Shown: positions 7,944 through 18,523, numbered from the stretch's first letter. The stretch: DNA of 64,000 nt from Rhizobium favelukesii (GCF_000577275.2 NZ_HG916852.1:1739001-1803000); one strand, 5' to 3'. Program-made: numbers and translations. The notes: generated from the sequence alone by a model not told the origin.

Positions 7944-9254
7944 TGCGGCTACCAGACACAAAAGCTGCCTGAACCATCGCAGCAGGAGGGAAAAGTTGTA
8001 TCCGGCTGCGGCCAGAACGGCATTGACGGCATCCCCCTGTTCGCCAGCGAGATAATTGCGGTCCATTCTGTGTTCGCTCTTGAGGTGTCCAATGACGGGT
8101 TCGACCGCCGATCGTCGTCGCATCTGGCGCTTGATGGCGGGCGTGAGGCGGCGCTTCTGGCCGCTGGTGAAGACCCTCAGCTTGTGACTTTCGGGAGCAT
8201 TGTGGCCGCGGTATCCAGCGTCGGCCAGAATGCGGGTGACCTCGTTGCCGATCATCTTTTCCATATCCGGAACGACGGTCGCGAGCGTGTGGCCGTCGTA
8301 CGGATTGCCGGGCAGCGCCGCCGCGTGCAGGGCGAACTGCCCGCCCTTTGAACGGTTCAGTGTTGTGGCCACGGACACCTTCACGCCGAACTCGTAAGGC
8401 TTGTGCGCCTTGCCTTTGCCAATGCACTCGACCTCGTCGGCGTGCAGGCTATAGATCTTGCGGCCACGCTGACGTTGCCGCTGCTCGATGACCGTTTTTG
8501 CCTGATAGAGCGACCATTTGAAGATCGCGTCGAGTTGTTCGTCACCGGCGATCTGACGCTCGATGTCGCGAACGATCCGGCCGAGATAGGTCTTCAACTT
8601 GCGCAGTGCCTTGCCGGCCCGTTTGAATTGCTTCGCATGAGCGTAGCGTTGGTATTGGATCAGGGCGAATTTACCGACCCGAAGATAGGTCTGGCGCAGA
8701 TCCAGCCCCATTTTCTTCGCCAGCCGCACCAACCGTTCGCGCGCCCGGTGAATAAGCTTGGCATCCGTCGGGAACATGACGTTCTTCGGTTGAACGGTCG
8801 TGTCCACGATCACCTGCCGCGTATCCTGCGGCTTCATCGCGCCTGTCTTGACAGCCACGGCCAGGCTCTCTTGCAAGAGCGCGGCGATCCGCTCCTCGCC
8901 CATGCGCTGCCGCCAGCGCGTCATCGAGGAGCGGTCGAACGATAGGTCGTGCCGAAAGAACTCCTCGCCGCACAGGTACTGGAAATAGGGGTTCTCCACC
9001 CAGCGCTCGCACAGGGCCTCGTCCGACAGGCTGAACGTGTGCTTAAGAATGGCCAGCCCCGCCATCAGCCGCGTCGGCAATGGCGGCATGCCCGCTCCGT
9101 CCGAATACACCGTCCCAAAGCGGGCTTCCAACACAGGCCAGTCGATCGCCTGCGCCAGGCGCACCAGTTCGTGCTTCATGTTGATGATCTGGTCCAGCCG
9201 GGATCGGAACAAATCCTGTTCACCCGTTTCGCGCCGTTCGCGTGGTTTACCCAT
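7896..9254 (-). CDS. IS5-family transposase
   Basis: A 452-residue DDE transposase starting at the ATG at 9254. The N-terminal DUF772-type part contains LPTRLMAGLAILKHTFSLSD and the DRSSMTRWRQRMGEE segment. Catalytic Asp, Asp and Glu are seen in VIVDTTVQPKNVMFP, ILADAGYRGHN and SAVEPVIGHLKSEHRMDRN. The last residues (about 20) run into the flanking flavodoxin remnant and differ from what such proteins usually end with, so the insertion point lies inside the 3' end of the frame. The protein looks intact and may be active. Confidence 0.85.
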   Translation of the reverse strand: MGKPRERRETGEQDLFRSRLDQIINMKHELVRLAQAIDWPVLEARFGTVYSDGAGMPPLPTRLMAGLAILKHTFSLSDEALCERWVENPYFQYLCGEEFFRHDLSFDRSSMTRWRQRMGEERIAALLQESLAVAVKTGAMKPQDTRQVIVDTTVQPKNVMFPTDAKLIHRARERLVRLAKKMGLDLRQTYLRVGKFALIQYQRYAHAKQFKRAGKALRKLKTYLGRIVRDIERQIAGDEQLDAIFKWSLYQAKTVIEQRQRQRGRKIYSLHADEVECIGKGKAHKPYEFGVKVSVATTLNRSKGGQFALHAAALPGNPYDGHTLATVVPDMEKMIGNEVTRILADAGYRGHNAPESHKLRVFTSGQKRRLTPAIKRQMRRRSAVEPVIGHLKSEHRMDRNYLAGEQGDAVNAVLAAAGYNFSLLLRWFRQLLCLVAALISTSQSRSIPQLNV

Positions 9255-9330
9255 TCCTGGCTCTCCGATTCATCGCGATAACCCAGTGAATCACGCTTCG
9301 CCAACCAGGGAAACCTCAAACTGATTTTGC
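7896..9330. mobile_element. IS5-type insertion sequence (ends approximate)
   Basis: The element is one transposase gene plus short flanks. I could not identify convincing terminal inverted repeats or a target duplication by eye, so both ends are estimates set by the transposase frame and by the loss of similarity to the flavodoxin remnant on the left. Confidence 0.5.
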
Positions 9331-9670
9331 AAGGAAACAGCCTGTTCGGCGGCCGTTTCCTGCAATTAGAAAATCTGCAGACCCCTCGATTCTTAGATCA
9401 AATCAACGGCTTGCGAGTTCTTCACGGCCGACCGGTTCGCTCGAAGGCCACGATCCGCTCTACGAACTGGTTCTTGTACTTGCCTAGCCTCAACCATCTC
9501 CGGATGATCACTATTTGTTCCTGAATGACTTTCCGGGCGTTTTTCACGCCCGGAATTCTTTCGAATAGCTGTTGGCCAGTTTTGGCTTCGAAAATGGCCG
9601 GTTTTAGAGGTGTTTGGCCAGACCTAAGTTGGGTTTCTCAGAAAGACGCCGCCACAAGTCAGACGAGCAA
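9331..9670. other. Intergenic region between IS5-type element and nrdJ
   Basis: No gene could be supported. Near 9321-9377 there is an imperfect inverted repeat (GGAAACAG and GTTTCCTG arms, flanked by GATTTT and AAAATC). A strong hairpin lies at 9531-9555 and is listed separately. Confidence 0.4.
9531..9555 (-). terminator. Hairpin downstream of nrdJ
   Basis: TTCCGGGCG and CGCCCGGAA form a perfect nine-pair stem around a seven-base loop, about 115 bp beyond the nrdJ stop. The tail is not T-rich on the nrdJ strand, so termination strength is uncertain. Confidence 0.5.
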
Positions 9671-12600
9671 TCAAGAGCAGCCGCTTGTGCTTCCGCACGT
9701 GTCGCACTTCTCGCACGTTCCATTCCGCACCATCGTGAAGTTCTGGCACTCGGAGCACATGTTGCCGGTGTAACCCTGCATGATCGAGCGGGCGCGGCGT
9801 TCAGCCTCGACCTTCTTGGCTTCCGTCTTGGCCGAAGCGGCGTCGGCGGCAGCCTTGTCGGAGAAGAGGGCGGTTGCCTGCTGCTGGGTTTCGGTGGCGA
9901 CCTCTTCGATCACTTCCTCGGCGATCTCTTCGGCCAATTCCCGAGCGCGCTCCTCGTAGTCGCGCTTGAAGGCGACGATTTCGGAGGTGGAGATGCCAAC
10001 GGTCGGCTCGATCTTGCGGGCGGCTGCACCCGCAAAGGACGTGACCGTGGCACCGGAGGAGGCGCGCGCAGGAGCTGCGGTGGCGGAGCCCTTCGGCTCG
10101 CCAGATGTCTGACGCTCGTTGCCGGAGACGAGCGTCGGCTTGTAGCCGCGGGTCCAGCCCGTCGAAACGAGATTGGTCTTACCTTCCTGGATGCCCTTGC
10201 CGAGCGCCGTGTTCGAGAAGTCGGATGTGTCGACATGCGCCAGATCGTGACGGCCGAGGTAGGAAACGGCGAGTTCGCGGAACACGTAGTCGAGGATCGA
10301 CGTGGCGTTCTTGATCGCATCGTTGCCGATGACCACGCCTGCCGGTTCGAATTTGGTGAAGGTGAATGCCTCCACATATTCTTCGAGCGGCACGCCGTAC
10401 TGCAGGCCAAGCGAGATGGCGATGGCGAAGTTGTTCATCATTGCGCGGAAGGCGGCACCTTCCTTGTGCATGTCGATGAATATCTCGCCGATGCGGCCGT
10501 CGCCGAATTCGCCGGTGCGCAGATACACCTTGTGTCCGCCGACGGCAGCCTTCTGGGTATAGCCCTGGCGGCGGTTCGGCAGCTTTTCACGCTCGCGGGT
10601 AACGCGCTCGACCACACGCTCGATGATCTTCTCGGTGATGGTGACGGCCTGGGCTGCGACCGGCTGCTGCAGCAGATCCTCCATCGCATCGTCGTCGTTC
10701 TCATCTTCGATCAGCGAAGCGTTCAGCGGCTGCGACAGCTTGGACCCGTCGCGATAGAGCGCGTTTGCCTTGAGGCCGAGCTTCCAGGAGAGCATGTAGG
10801 CGCTCTTGCAATCGTCGACCGTCGCGTCGTTCGGCATGTTGATCGTCTTGGAGATCGCACCCGAGATGAAAGGTTGCGCGGCAGCCATCATGCGGATGTG
10901 ACTGTCGACCGAGAGATAACGCTTGCCGATCTTGCCGCACGGATTGGCGCAGTCGAACACGGCGAGGTGCTCGTTCTTGAGGAACGGTGCGCCTTCGAGC
11001 GTCATCGCACCGCAAACGTGGATGTTCGCAGCCTCGATGTCCTTCTTCGAGAAGCCGAGGTGGTCGAGCAGGTTGAAGCTCACGTCGGCGAGCTGCTCGT
11101 CCGAAACCTTCAGGATGGCCTTCAGGAAATCTGTGCCGAGCGTCCACTGGTTGAAGACGAACTTGATGTCGAAGGCCGACTTCAGCGCGGCGTTGACGGC
11201 ATCGACCTTCTCGTCGGTGAAGCCCTTGGCCTTCAGCGTCGAGGGGTTGATGGCTGGCGCCTGGTTCAGGTTGCCGTGGCCGACAGCGTAAGCTTCGATC
11301 TCGGCGATCTGGCTCTCCGAGTAACCGAGAGTGCGCAGCGCTTCCGGAACGGCGCGGTTGATGATCTTGAAGTAGCCGCCGCCGGCGAGCTTCTTGAACT
11401 TCACGAGCGCGAAGTCGGGCTCGATGCCGGTCGTGTCGCAATCCATGACAAGGCCGATCGTGCCAGTCGGCGCAATGACAGTTGCCTGGGCGTTGCGGTA
11501 ACCGTGCTTTTCGCCGAGTTCAAGCGCCTTGTCCCAGGCGCTCTTGGCATGCGCAGCGAGATCCTGGTCCGGGTTTTCCGGATGGATGAGCGCAACCGGG
11601 TTGATCGACAAGCCCTCATAGCCTGATGCCTCGCCGTAAGCGGCGCGGCGATGGTTGCGGATGACGCGCAGCATGTTCTCGCGGTTCGGCTTGAACATCG
11701 GGAACGGGCCGAGCTCGGAGGCGATTTCCGCCGAGGTGGCATAGGAAATGCCGGTCATGATCGCCGTCAGCGAGCCTGCGATGGCGCGGGCTTCGTCGCT
11801 GTCATAGGGGATGCCCGAGGACATCAGCAGGCCGCCGATGTTGGCGTAGCCGAGGCCGATCGTGCGGTACTCGTAGGAGAGTTCGGCAATGCGGCGCGAC
11901 GGGAACTGCGCCATCATCACGGAGATTTCGAGCACGACACTCCAGAGACGCACGGCATGCTCGTAGTCTGATATGTTGATGCGCTTGGTGGCCGCATCCT
12001 TGAACTGCATGAGGTTAAGCGAGGCAAGGTTGCATGCCGTATCGTCCAGGAACATGTATTCCGAGCACGGGTTGGATGCGCGGATCGGGCCGGCAGCCGG
12101 GCTGGTGTGCCAGTCGTTCATCGTCGTGTTGAAGTGCAGGCCCGGGTCAGCCGATGCCCAGGCGGCGTAGGAGATCGACTCCCAGAGATCGCGGGCCTTC
12201 AGCGTCTTCATGACCTTGCCGTCCTTGCGGGCGGTCAGGTTCCAGTCGCCATCGTCTTCGACTGCGCGCAGGAAATCGTCCTTGATCGAGACCGAGTTGT
12301 TGGAGTTCTGGCCGGATACGGTGAGGTAGGCTTCCGAATCCCAGTCGGTGTCGTAGGTCTTGAACTCGAGGTCCTTGTAGCCCTGGCGAGCGAACTGGAT
12401 GACGCGGCCGATGTAATTCTCAGGAACCTGGTCCTTCTTGGCAGCGCGGATTTCGCGCTTCAGGGCAGGGTTCTTGTTTGGCTCGAAGCAATCGCCGTCA
12501 TCGCCGCCGTCGCAGTTGACGCAGGCCTTCATGATCGCCTTGAGATGCTTGGCGACGACCTTGGAACCGGTGACGAGGGCAGCAACCTTCTGCTCTTCCT

Positions 12601-13495
12601 TCACCTTCCAGTTGATATATTCCTCAATATCCGGATGGTCGATGTCGACCACGACCATCTTGGCCGCACGGCGCGTCGTGCCGCCCGACTTGATGGCGCC
12701 CGCTGCACGGTCGCCGATCTTCAGGAAGCTCATCAGGCCGGAGGAACGACCGCCGCCGGAAAGTTTTTCGCCTTCGCCGCGCAGATAGGAGAAGTTGGAG
12801 CCGGTACCGGAGCCGTACTTGAACAGACGGGCTTCGCGAACCCAAAGGTCCATGATGCCGCCTTCATTGACGAGATCGTCTTCAACGGACTGAATGAAGC
12901 AGGCATGTGGCTGCGGGTGCTCATAAGCGGACTTCGACTTCGTCAGCTTGGCGGTGAACGGATCGACATAGAAGTGGCCTTGGCCGGGGCCGTCGATGCC
13001 GTAGGCCCAATGCATGCCGGTGTTGAACCACTGCGGCGAGTTCGGGGCGACGCGCTGCGTGGCGAGCATGTAGGCAAGCTCATCCCGGAAAGCAGAGGCA
13101 TCTTCCTCGGACGAGAAATAGCCGCCCTTCCAGCCCCAGTAGGTCCAGGTACCGGCAAGGCGGTCGAAGACCTGGCGGGCGTCTGTTTCGGAACCGTATT
13201 GCTGATCCTTCGGAACGTCCTTCAGAGCCGCTTCATCGGCAACCGAACGCCACAGGAAGGAAGGAACGTCGTTTTCCTCGACCTTCTTGAGCTTGGCGGG
13301 AACGCCAGCCTTGCGGAAATACTTCTGCGCCAGGATGTCGGCAGCCACTTGGGAGAACTGCGCCGGAACATCGATATTCTCGAGGCGGAAAACGATCGAA
13401 CCGTCCGGGTTCTTGATCTCGCTCGTCGCCTTGCGGAATTCGATATCCGCGTAAGCGCTCTGTCCTGCCTTCGTGAAACGGCGTTCTATGCGCAT
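9671..13495 (-). CDS. nrdJ: Vitamin B12-dependent ribonucleoside-diphosphate reductase (class II)
   Basis: A 1274-residue NrdJ, the usual length for alphaproteobacteria. It reduces ribonucleotides to deoxyribonucleotides using adenosylcobalamin instead of a di-iron subunit. Visible features: the substrate-site segment [20 protein letters not shown] near residue 480 with its active-site Cys, the loop after [20 protein letters not shown], a Cys-rich insert ([12 protein letters not shown]) near residue 320, and a C-terminal zinc ribbon ([22 protein letters not shown]) that also carries the cysteines used for re-reduction. It is the only ribonucleotide reductase in the window. The promoter region carries a likely NrdR operator (13627-13673). 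The start at 13495 fits the family N-terminus ([15 protein letters not shown]). Confidence 0.98.
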   Translation of the reverse strand: MRIERRFTKAGQSAYADIEFRKATSEIKNPDGSIVFRLENIDVPAQFSQVAADILAQKYFRKAGVPAKLKKVEENDVPSFLWRSVADEAALKDVPKDQQYGSETDARQVFDRLAGTWTYWGWKGGYFSSEEDASAFRDELAYMLATQRVAPNSPQWFNTGMHWAYGIDGPGQGHFYVDPFTAKLTKSKSAYEHPQPHACFIQSVEDDLVNEGGIMDLWVREARLFKYGSGTGSNFSYLRGEGEKLSGGGRSSGLMSFLKIGDRAAGAIKSGGTTRRAAKMVVVDIDHPDIEEYINWKVKEEQKVAALVTGSKVVAKHLKAIMKACVNCDGGDDGDCFEPNKNPALKREIRAAKKDQVPENYIGRVIQFARQGYKDLEFKTYDTDWDSEAYLTVSGQNSNNSVSIKDDFLRAVEDDGDWNLTARKDGKVMKTLKARDLWESISYAAWASADPGLHFNTTMNDWHTSPAAGPIRASNPCSEYMFLDDTACNLASLNLMQFKDAATKRINISDYEHAVRLWSVVLEISVMMAQFPSRRIAELSYEYRTIGLGYANIGGLLMSSGIPYDSDEARAIAGSLTAIMTGISYATSAEIASELGPFPMFKPNRENMLRVIRNHRRAAYGEASGYEGLSINPVALIHPENPDQDLAAHAKSAWDKALELGEKHGYRNAQATVIAPTGTIGLVMDCDTTGIEPDFALVKFKKLAGGGYFKIINRAVPEALRTLGYSESQIAEIEAYAVGHGNLNQAPAINPSTLKAKGFTDEKVDAVNAALKSAFDIKFVFNQWTLGTDFLKAILKVSDEQLADVSFNLLDHLGFSKKDIEAANIHVCGAMTLEGAPFLKNEHLAVFDCANPCGKIGKRYLSVDSHIRMMAAAQPFISGAISKTINMPNDATVDDCKSAYMLSWKLGLKANALYRDGSKLSQPLNASLIEDENDDDAMEDLLQQPVAAQAVTITEKIIERVVERVTREREKLPNRRQGYTQKAAVGGHKVYLRTGEFGDGRIGEIFIDMHKEGAAFRAMMNNFAIAISLGLQYGVPLEEYVEAFTFTKFEPAGVVIGNDAIKNATSILDYVFRELAVSYLGRHDLAHVDTSDFSNTALGKGIQEGKTNLVSTGWTRGYKPTLVSGNERQTSGEPKGSATAAPARASSGATVTSFAGAAARKIEPTVGISTSEIVAFKRDYEERARELAEEIAEEVIEEVATETQQQATALFSDKAAADAASAKTEAKKVEAERRARSIMQGYTGNMCSECQNFTMVRNGTCEKCDTCGSTSGCS

Positions 13496-13626
13496 TTGCC
13501 TAACCTCTAGCTTGCGCGCCCCGTCCCCGTTTGACCAAGGCGCAAGTTTCCACCTCCGGCGGCGCCGTGAGGAGCGCAGCCAGTTCTCATTTCCGTATCG
13601 TCACAGGAGTGTCATCGGAGATGTCT

Positions 13627-13673
13627 TTCCTGTATCTTGTGGTGATGGTGGCTGCAAACACTAAATATAGTAT
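13627..13673 (-). promoter_or_regulatory. Candidate NrdR box pair upstream of nrdJ
   Basis: ACACTAAATATAGTAT at 13658-13673 closely matches the NrdR consensus ACACwAtATaTwGtGT. A weaker partner (10 of 16 positions) starts at 13627, exactly 31 bp away, the near three-helical-turn spacing that paired NrdR boxes show. NrdR represses ribonucleotide reductase genes when dNTP/ATP is plentiful. The site is 130-180 bp upstream of the nrdJ start. Confidence 0.7.
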
Positions 13674-14085
13674 TAACAGCTTATTATCGCCAGCCCCCGA
13701 TGTCACTTTTTGGAAGATAAAAATCGCGCACAAAGCCCCTCTTGGCGGTCGACCTTCATGGACGCAACACCCTGATTCTACGCTCGATTTTTGAAGAGAA
13801 CCGGCCTCGTTAATTCCGGTCCAACTGCCGCAGCAACATCGGGACCCATTAAGTTGGAAACGCGCGATTCCGTCAAGGGGTTGTTTTTAACGAACCGTTC
13901 ACCACAAGATGTTGTGGATCGGGCTGTGGAGAACGGGGAAAAGAAAGTCGTATAAGGAATTCAATAGGTTGCACCCGCTTATCCCCAGAGAGCGAAAAAA
14001 ATCTAAGAAAAGTTGCGACCGTGTTGATTTGGTTGCAGCATTTGGCGCGCAAATGGGCATGGCGATTCGTTGAGGCCAATTTCGA
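13674..14085. other. Long nrdJ upstream region with DnaA-box-like sites and a dispersed repeat
   Basis: No coding sequence is seen. Between 13905 and 13990 are three partial DnaA-box matches (GTTGTGGATC, CTGTGGAGA and TTATCCCCA) in an AT-richer stretch. At 13851-13880 lies AAGTTGGAAACGCGCGATTC and following bases, a sequence that recurs with few changes at 50685. The function of the region is unknown. Confidence 0.4.
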
Positions 14086-14673
14086 TCACAATGCGTCGAT
14101 CGCGATCGTCACCGTTGCGACACCTATCGGCTTTCCGTTTTCATCCTTGATGACGAAACTAGCCTGCGTTTCCAGTACTTGTGTCTGCTCATCGCGCTCG
14201 GCACGGTCGATGAATATCTCGTCGGACTGTCTCGCGAATGTTATCAGGAACTTGTCTTCGTCGCCTTGCCAATAGTCGGTGGTCATCGTGCCCTGGCCGA
14301 CGTTGAGCCCGTGACGATCGGTTACGAAAAATTCGATGATGGCGCCCTGCGAATCATCCTGCTTGGATTTGAGGTATCGCGACACCGGCTTGGCGAGCAG
14401 ATGTCTGACCATCTGCCAGCCGCCGGCCTGGATTTCGGAGCGGTAGGTATTGTCCAGCACCTGGATGTCCATGTCGCTGACATTGCCGAACTTGGTGTTC
14501 TGCTCCTCGATCGCCTTGCGCACGATCGCGGCATTCACCATCGGCTTGACGACTGTCTCGACGTATTCCCGTACGACGGACACATAGGCCGGTTCCGCCG
14601 AAGCGGCCAAAGGCGAGAGACAGAGGCTCAGCCCGAAAGCCACCACCGTCCCGACGTAGCCCCAACGCATCAT
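14086..14673 (-). CDS. Conserved hypothetical secreted protein
   Basis: 195 residues from the ATG at 14673 (a second ATG lies one codon later). A signal peptide is clear: GYVGTVVAFGLSLCLSPLAA then ASAEP. The mature part, from YVSVVREYVETVVKPMVNAA through AIEEQNTKFGNVSDMDIQVL to VIKDENGKPIGVATVTIAID, resembles single PAS/Cache-like (PDC) sensor domains that occur free in the periplasm of rhizobia. No membrane anchor or output domain follows. It is a single gene; the neighbours do not suggest a pathway. Confidence 0.7.
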   Translation of the reverse strand: MMRWGYVGTVVAFGLSLCLSPLAASAEPAYVSVVREYVETVVKPMVNAAIVRKAIEEQNTKFGNVSDMDIQVLDNTYRSEIQAGGWQMVRHLLAKPVSRYLKSKQDDSQGAIIEFFVTDRHGLNVGQGTMTTDYWQGDEDKFLITFARQSDEIFIDRAERDEQTQVLETQASFVIKDENGKPIGVATVTIAIDAL

Positions 14674-14870
14674 ATTCGTTCCAACGTCGCGCCCTGCGAC
14701 TATGCCTCTAACGCCAGTCCGCAACGCAACGCCGTTGCCGCGTTGGACTGTGCTTAGAAGAATAAGGTCTGCGTGCGCAGCGCGATAGCGGAATCCGATG
14801 TGTTAGTTAAACAAAGATTTGTGCAAATTGAGGTTGCAACCGGTCCGTCGGGTTGCGCGGCGAGGCGCTC

Positions 14871-15368
14871 TCAGCCGCGGCCAGCCTTGGAGATCGGTTC
14901 CTGATAGGTGAACCCCATATCCCAGGGGAAGTAAATCCAGGTGTCCTGACTGACTTCCGTGACAAACGTATCGATCGTCGGCACGCCCTGCGGCTTCGCA
15001 TAGACACACGCGAAGTGTGCCTTGGGCAGGATCGTGCGAACTTCCGAAGCTGTCTTGCCGGTATCGGTCAGGTCGTCGATGACTAGGACGGATACGCCTT
15101 CGTCAGCGGTCAGTTCCGGCGCGATGCCCTTAAGGAGTACCATTTCCCCCTGGTTCACATAGTCGTGGTAGGAGGCGACGCAAACCGTTTCGATCAGCCG
15201 GATGTTGAGTTCGCGCGAGATGATTGCCGCCGGCACGAGACCGCCGCGCGTAATGCAGACGATCGCCTTGAAATCGCGCTTGAGGCCGGCGAGACGCCAG
15301 GCGAGTGCGCGCGCGTCTCTGTGGAACTGATCCCAGGAAACGGGAAAGGCTTTATCGGGAAGGGACAT
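14871..15368 (-). CDS. gpt: Xanthine-guanine phosphoribosyltransferase
   Basis: 165 residues from the ATG at 15368 ([20 protein letters not shown]); the frame is open 47 codons further upstream but those lack family features. The PRPP-binding motif is [14 protein letters not shown] near residue 90-105, and the purine-specific end contains [12 protein letters not shown]. It salvages xanthine, guanine and possibly hypoxanthine to nucleotides in the cytoplasm. The length fits bacterial Gpt proteins. Confidence 0.92.
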   Translation of the reverse strand: MSLPDKAFPVSWDQFHRDARALAWRLAGLKRDFKAIVCITRGGLVPAAIISRELNIRLIETVCVASYHDYVNQGEMVLLKGIAPELTADEGVSVLVIDDLTDTGKTASEVRTILPKAHFACVYAKPQGVPTIDTFVTEVSQDTWIYFPWDMGFTYQEPISKAGRG

Positions 15369-15550
15369 GGTTTGCTCCGCGGCATGAATGATGAGACGCC
15401 GTTTGCCGGCGGCCGGACGAGGCATTCCGCGATCGGCCAAACGCAAATCGCGCAGCCGAGACTGCGCGATAGGAGGACCGAAGCCGGAGCTCGTCATCGG
15501 TCGCCGCAATTAACGGATTCCGGAGGCAAAACGCAAGCCCCTCGTGATTC

Positions 15551-16393
15551 TTATCGCGACAGCAGGGTCAATGCCGTCATCGACTGCAGCAGGCTCTTTG
15601 TGGTGCCACCGAAGATCATCTGCCAGAGGCGGGAATGGGTGTAAGCGCCCATGACGAGCAGGTCGATGCTGCTGTCGGAGAGACGGTTTTCGATCACGGC
15701 TGACGCCGACTTGTCAGCGCTTTGCGCCGTTGCCAGGGTCACCTTTACACCGTGACGCGCCAGAGTGGCTGCAATCTCCGCGCCGGCCACAGCCGCAGAT
15801 TGGACCGCGTTGTCGACGGGATCGACCGAGAAAACCTCGACTTCGTCGGCGGCCTGCAGGATCGGCAAGGCATCAAACGCGGCGCGCGCCGCCTCCTTCG
15901 AGCCGTTCCAGGCAATGAGGACGCGCTTGATCGGCTTCGGCTGGCGCAGCACAAAGGGGATCATCAAGACCGGACGACCACTTTCAAAGAGGAAGTTGTC
16001 GACGTCCACGTGACTGTCCGATGGCTTGGAGGGATCCGCCTGTGAGGCGATCAGCAGGTCAGCGCTACGGGCGCTTTCGATCAGCGGCGCCGTGCCATAA
16101 CCGGTGGAGGAAGCGAAACGGCGCCATTCAAAGGAGACGCCTTCCACCTCGGCCTTCCTGCGGAAGATGCGCTCGATTTCGATAGTCTCGGAATGCGCCA
16201 TGTCCTGCAGCGCCTGGACGGCGACCGGATCCGGTATCTCCATCGGCGCGACAAGGGGCACGACAGCGACGGTTTCCGCATGAAGGCCGATAACATGGGC
16301 ATTGGTCTGTGCGGCAATGGCGAAAGCAAAATCGGCCACGGCGGTGGCGTTGTCGACGGTATCGAGAATGGCAAGTATGGTTTTGTAAGACAT
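15551..16393 (-). CDS. Universal stress protein, two-domain
   Basis: 280 residues from the ATG at 16393, which has AAGGAG eight bases upstream; a GTG two codons earlier is too close to that site. Two tandem USP folds: the first starts SYKTILAILDTVDNATAVAD, and the second after KPIKRVLIAWNGSKEAARA, ending in the nucleotide-binding type signature LLVMGAYTHSRLWQMIFGG followed by TT. Tandem USPs act in starvation, oxidative and respiratory stress. Single gene in this context. Confidence 0.9.
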   Translation of the reverse strand: MSYKTILAILDTVDNATAVADFAFAIAAQTNAHVIGLHAETVAVVPLVAPMEIPDPVAVQALQDMAHSETIEIERIFRRKAEVEGVSFEWRRFASSTGYGTAPLIESARSADLLIASQADPSKPSDSHVDVDNFLFESGRPVLMIPFVLRQPKPIKRVLIAWNGSKEAARAAFDALPILQAADEVEVFSVDPVDNAVQSAAVAGAEIAATLARHGVKVTLATAQSADKSASAVIENRLSDSSIDLLVMGAYTHSRLWQMIFGGTTKSLLQSMTALTLLSR

Positions 16394-16501
16394 AATCACT
16401 TCTCCTTACGCAGATGAAATCAGCTTGCCTGGAACGAGAATGCGTCGGGAAGGACGTCGGTTCCTTGATGCAGATCAATGAGCAGACGGCATCGCCTCGT
16501 G

Positions 16502-17278
16502 CTACGCCTCCGCCGAACGGTTTTCAGCAATCTCCTTTGTCTGGCGGATGGTCTCGATCATGGCGCGAACGTCAACTCCTACGGCGTCGACCGCGTCCTC
16601 GGAACGGCCCCGCACGACGATTTCGGTGGAGAACGCCTGCCCGATATAGCGGGGATACGAGCCGATGCTCGTCTCGGAATGGGCTTTCTGGATGGCGGCA
16701 AGCGGCGTGCCGATGTCGCCTTCGCCATAGGGGCAGGAGATACCGAGCGAGAGCATGCGCATGCCGGTGCGCAATGTCGGGACAACCGCATCGACCATGG
16801 CCTGGAAGACCTGCGGGACACCCGCCATGACGTGAACATTGCCGATGACGAAACCCGGCGCGGTCGAGACGGGGTTGGGGATATGGCGTGCACCGCTTGG
16901 CATCCGAGCCATCCTCTTTCTGGCGTCGGTGAATTCGAGACCGCGGCGCGCATACATCTCGCCGAGCAGGGTCATTGCGTCAGCATCGTATTCGCAAGGC
17001 AGCCCGAACGCCGCAGACACGGCATCGGCCGTAATGTCGTCATGGGTCGGCCCGATGCCTCCCGACGTGAAGATGTAATCGTATTTTGCGCGCAGTGCAT
17101 TCAGGGCCTCGACGATCGCATCCTCCTCATCGCCGACGATGCGGACCTCTTTGAGATCGATGCCGCAAAGCGTCAGAATATCGGCCAAGTGGCCGATATT
17201 CTTGTCTTTGGTGCGGCCGGATAAGAGTTCGTCGCCAATGGCAAGCATGGCGCTGGTGACAATTGTCTCATTGGTCAT
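16502..17278 (-). CDS. CinA-like molybdopterin-binding domain protein (competence/damage-inducible protein A family, N-domain only)
   Basis: 258 residues from the ATG at 17278 (MTNETIVTSAMLAIGDELLS). The MoaB/MogA-type fold is recognised by GDELLSGRTKDKNI at the N-terminus and FTSGGIGPTHDDITADAVSA near residue 65. Full CinA proteins add a C-terminal nicotinamide-nucleotide amidase domain, which is absent here, so this is the stand-alone pyrophosphatase-like half common in alphaproteobacteria. Substrate likely ADP-ribose-related or a molybdopterin type; not decidable by eye. Confidence 0.88.
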   Translation of the reverse strand: MTNETIVTSAMLAIGDELLSGRTKDKNIGHLADILTLCGIDLKEVRIVGDEEDAIVEALNALRAKYDYIFTSGGIGPTHDDITADAVSAAFGLPCEYDADAMTLLGEMYARRGLEFTDARKRMARMPSGARHIPNPVSTAPGFVIGNVHVMAGVPQVFQAMVDAVVPTLRTGMRMLSLGISCPYGEGDIGTPLAAIQKAHSETSIGSYPRYIGQAFSTEIVVRGRSEDAVDAVGVDVRAMIETIRQTKEIAENRSAEA

Positions 17279-17500
17279 TGGAAATTTCCGAACATTTGGG
17301 TCCCAACATAGGTAGCGCCCTTCGCCGGTCTTGCAAATCGTATCGCTGCCGCTAGCCCACGCAAATGGTTCAAGTATTTTTTCGTCTATGGCCATTGAAC
17401 AGTGCGTTCTGCCGCGTGGGGCTATGTTCGTTGCGGCGCGCTGCTAAGTTTCCAACCGTTTACGAAATTCAAACGCAAATTCCTTGATGGAGATAAATAA

Positions 17501-18097
17501 ATGGCGAAGGTACTCGTGCTCTACTATTCGGCCTACGGCCACATCGAAACCATGGCATATGCCGTCGCCGAAGGCGCAAAGTCGACTGGCGCCGAGGTTG
17601 TTGTCAAGCGCGTTCCGGAACTGGTTCCGGACGAGGTTGCCAAGGCGTCCTACTACAAGATGGACCAGGCTGCGCCGATTGCCACTGTCGATGAACTTGC
17701 TGATTATGACGCAATCATCGTTGGTGCCGGTACACGTTTTGGAACGGTTGCCTCGCAGATGCGCAATTTCTGGGATCAGACGGGCGGCCTCTGGTTCGCA
17801 GGCAAGCTCGTTGGCAAGGTCGGTTCGGCTTTCACATCCTCGGCGACGCAGCATGGCGGTCAGGAGACCACCATCCTCGGCTTCATCCCCACCTTCCTGC
17901 ACCAGGGGATGATCGTTGCCGGCCTCCCCTATGCTTTCCAGGGCCAAATGGGCGTTGATGAAATCAAGGGCGGTTCGCCCTATGGTGCATCCACCATCAC
18001 GGACGGCGACGGATCCCGCCAGCCCTCTGCAATCGAGTTGGAGGCAGCCAAATACCAGGGCGCTCACGTCGCCAAGATCGCTGCCAAGCTGGGCTGA
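17501..18097 (+). CDS. wrbA: NAD(P)H:quinone oxidoreductase, WrbA type IV
   Basis: A 198-residue flavoprotein. The FMN-phosphate loop is [19 protein letters not shown], the flavin ring loop is [20 protein letters not shown], and the WrbA-typical insert is [20 protein letters not shown]. It reduces quinones by two electrons and protects against redox cycling. The length matches E. coli WrbA (198). GGAG-type leader before the ATG; monocistronic and convergent with the small gene at 18175. Confidence 0.95.
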   Translation: MAKVLVLYYSAYGHIETMAYAVAEGAKSTGAEVVVKRVPELVPDEVAKASYYKMDQAAPIATVDELADYDAIIVGAGTRFGTVASQMRNFWDQTGGLWFAGKLVGKVGSAFTSSATQHGGQETTILGFIPTFLHQGMIVAGLPYAFQGQMGVDEIKGGSPYGASTITDGDGSRQPSAIELEAAKYQGAHVAKIAAKLG

Positions 18098-18174
18098 TCG
18101 GCTCCCTTCACCGGCAGGGGCGGCCATTGGGTCGCGCCTGCTTACAGTGTGCAGAGAAAGTCGCCGACTGTGCG

Positions 18175-18312
18175 TCAGCCGTAGAGGTCGTGCAGCTTCA
18201 CTGCGTAGAAAAGAAGCGGTATTCCGAGAACCGCAATCGCGATCATTAATGCCGTTCCCGCCCTGAACAATTTGAGACGTCGCGTCCTCGTGCCATCCCA
18301 ATCGTAAACCAT
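18175..18312 (-). CDS. Small single-pass membrane protein
   Basis: 45 residues: a charged N-terminus (MVYDWDGTRTRRLKLFRAG) followed by one membrane helix (TALMIAIAVLGIPLLFYAV) and a short tail. GGAG lies about eight bases before the ATG at 18312. The layout is typical of conserved small rhizobial membrane proteins. No function can be given. Confidence 0.6.
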   Translation of the reverse strand: MVYDWDGTRTRRLKLFRAGTALMIAIAVLGIPLLFYAVKLHDLYG

Positions 18313-18455
18313 CGCCTTACTCCCACAAGACAAGCTTACAACTATGCGCAGCCCCAACCGCGGTCCTTCTGGCGCGCGCATACAAGCACATTCGCAAGCG
18401 ATGATAAAGGGTCGTGGCCGGCTGCCGTGGATGCTGGTGCAGTCTGGCCCGATGG

Positions 18456-18508
18456 TGCGGACGACGGGGTCGAACCCGTACAGCCTGAGGCCGAGGGATT
18501 TTAAGTCT
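18456..18508 (-). pseudogene. Partial tRNA-Leu-like sequence (3' part only)
   Basis: This stretch repeats the 3' half of the adjacent tRNA-Leu: the acceptor end, the T arm (one base shorter in the loop) and the anticodon loop GATTTTAAGTCT match, but the variable arm differs and there is no D arm or 5' acceptor strand. It starts 16 bases beyond the 3' end of the intact gene. It looks like an attachment-site or tRNA duplication left by an integrated element. Confidence 0.65.
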
Positions 18509-18523
18509 ACCGAGGGGAGTTGG

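Noticed and set aside
9614..13510. Two long plus-strand open frames (9614-11626 and 12107-13510)
   Set aside because: They lie wholly antisense to nrdJ, have repetitive Arg/Glu/Val-Asp text typical of GC-rich shadow frames, and no family features.
13890..14085. Possible replication origin (DnaA-like boxes)
   Set aside because: The boxes are partial, no origin-linked genes (hemE, dnaA, parAB) are near, and nrdJ regulation is a simpler reading.
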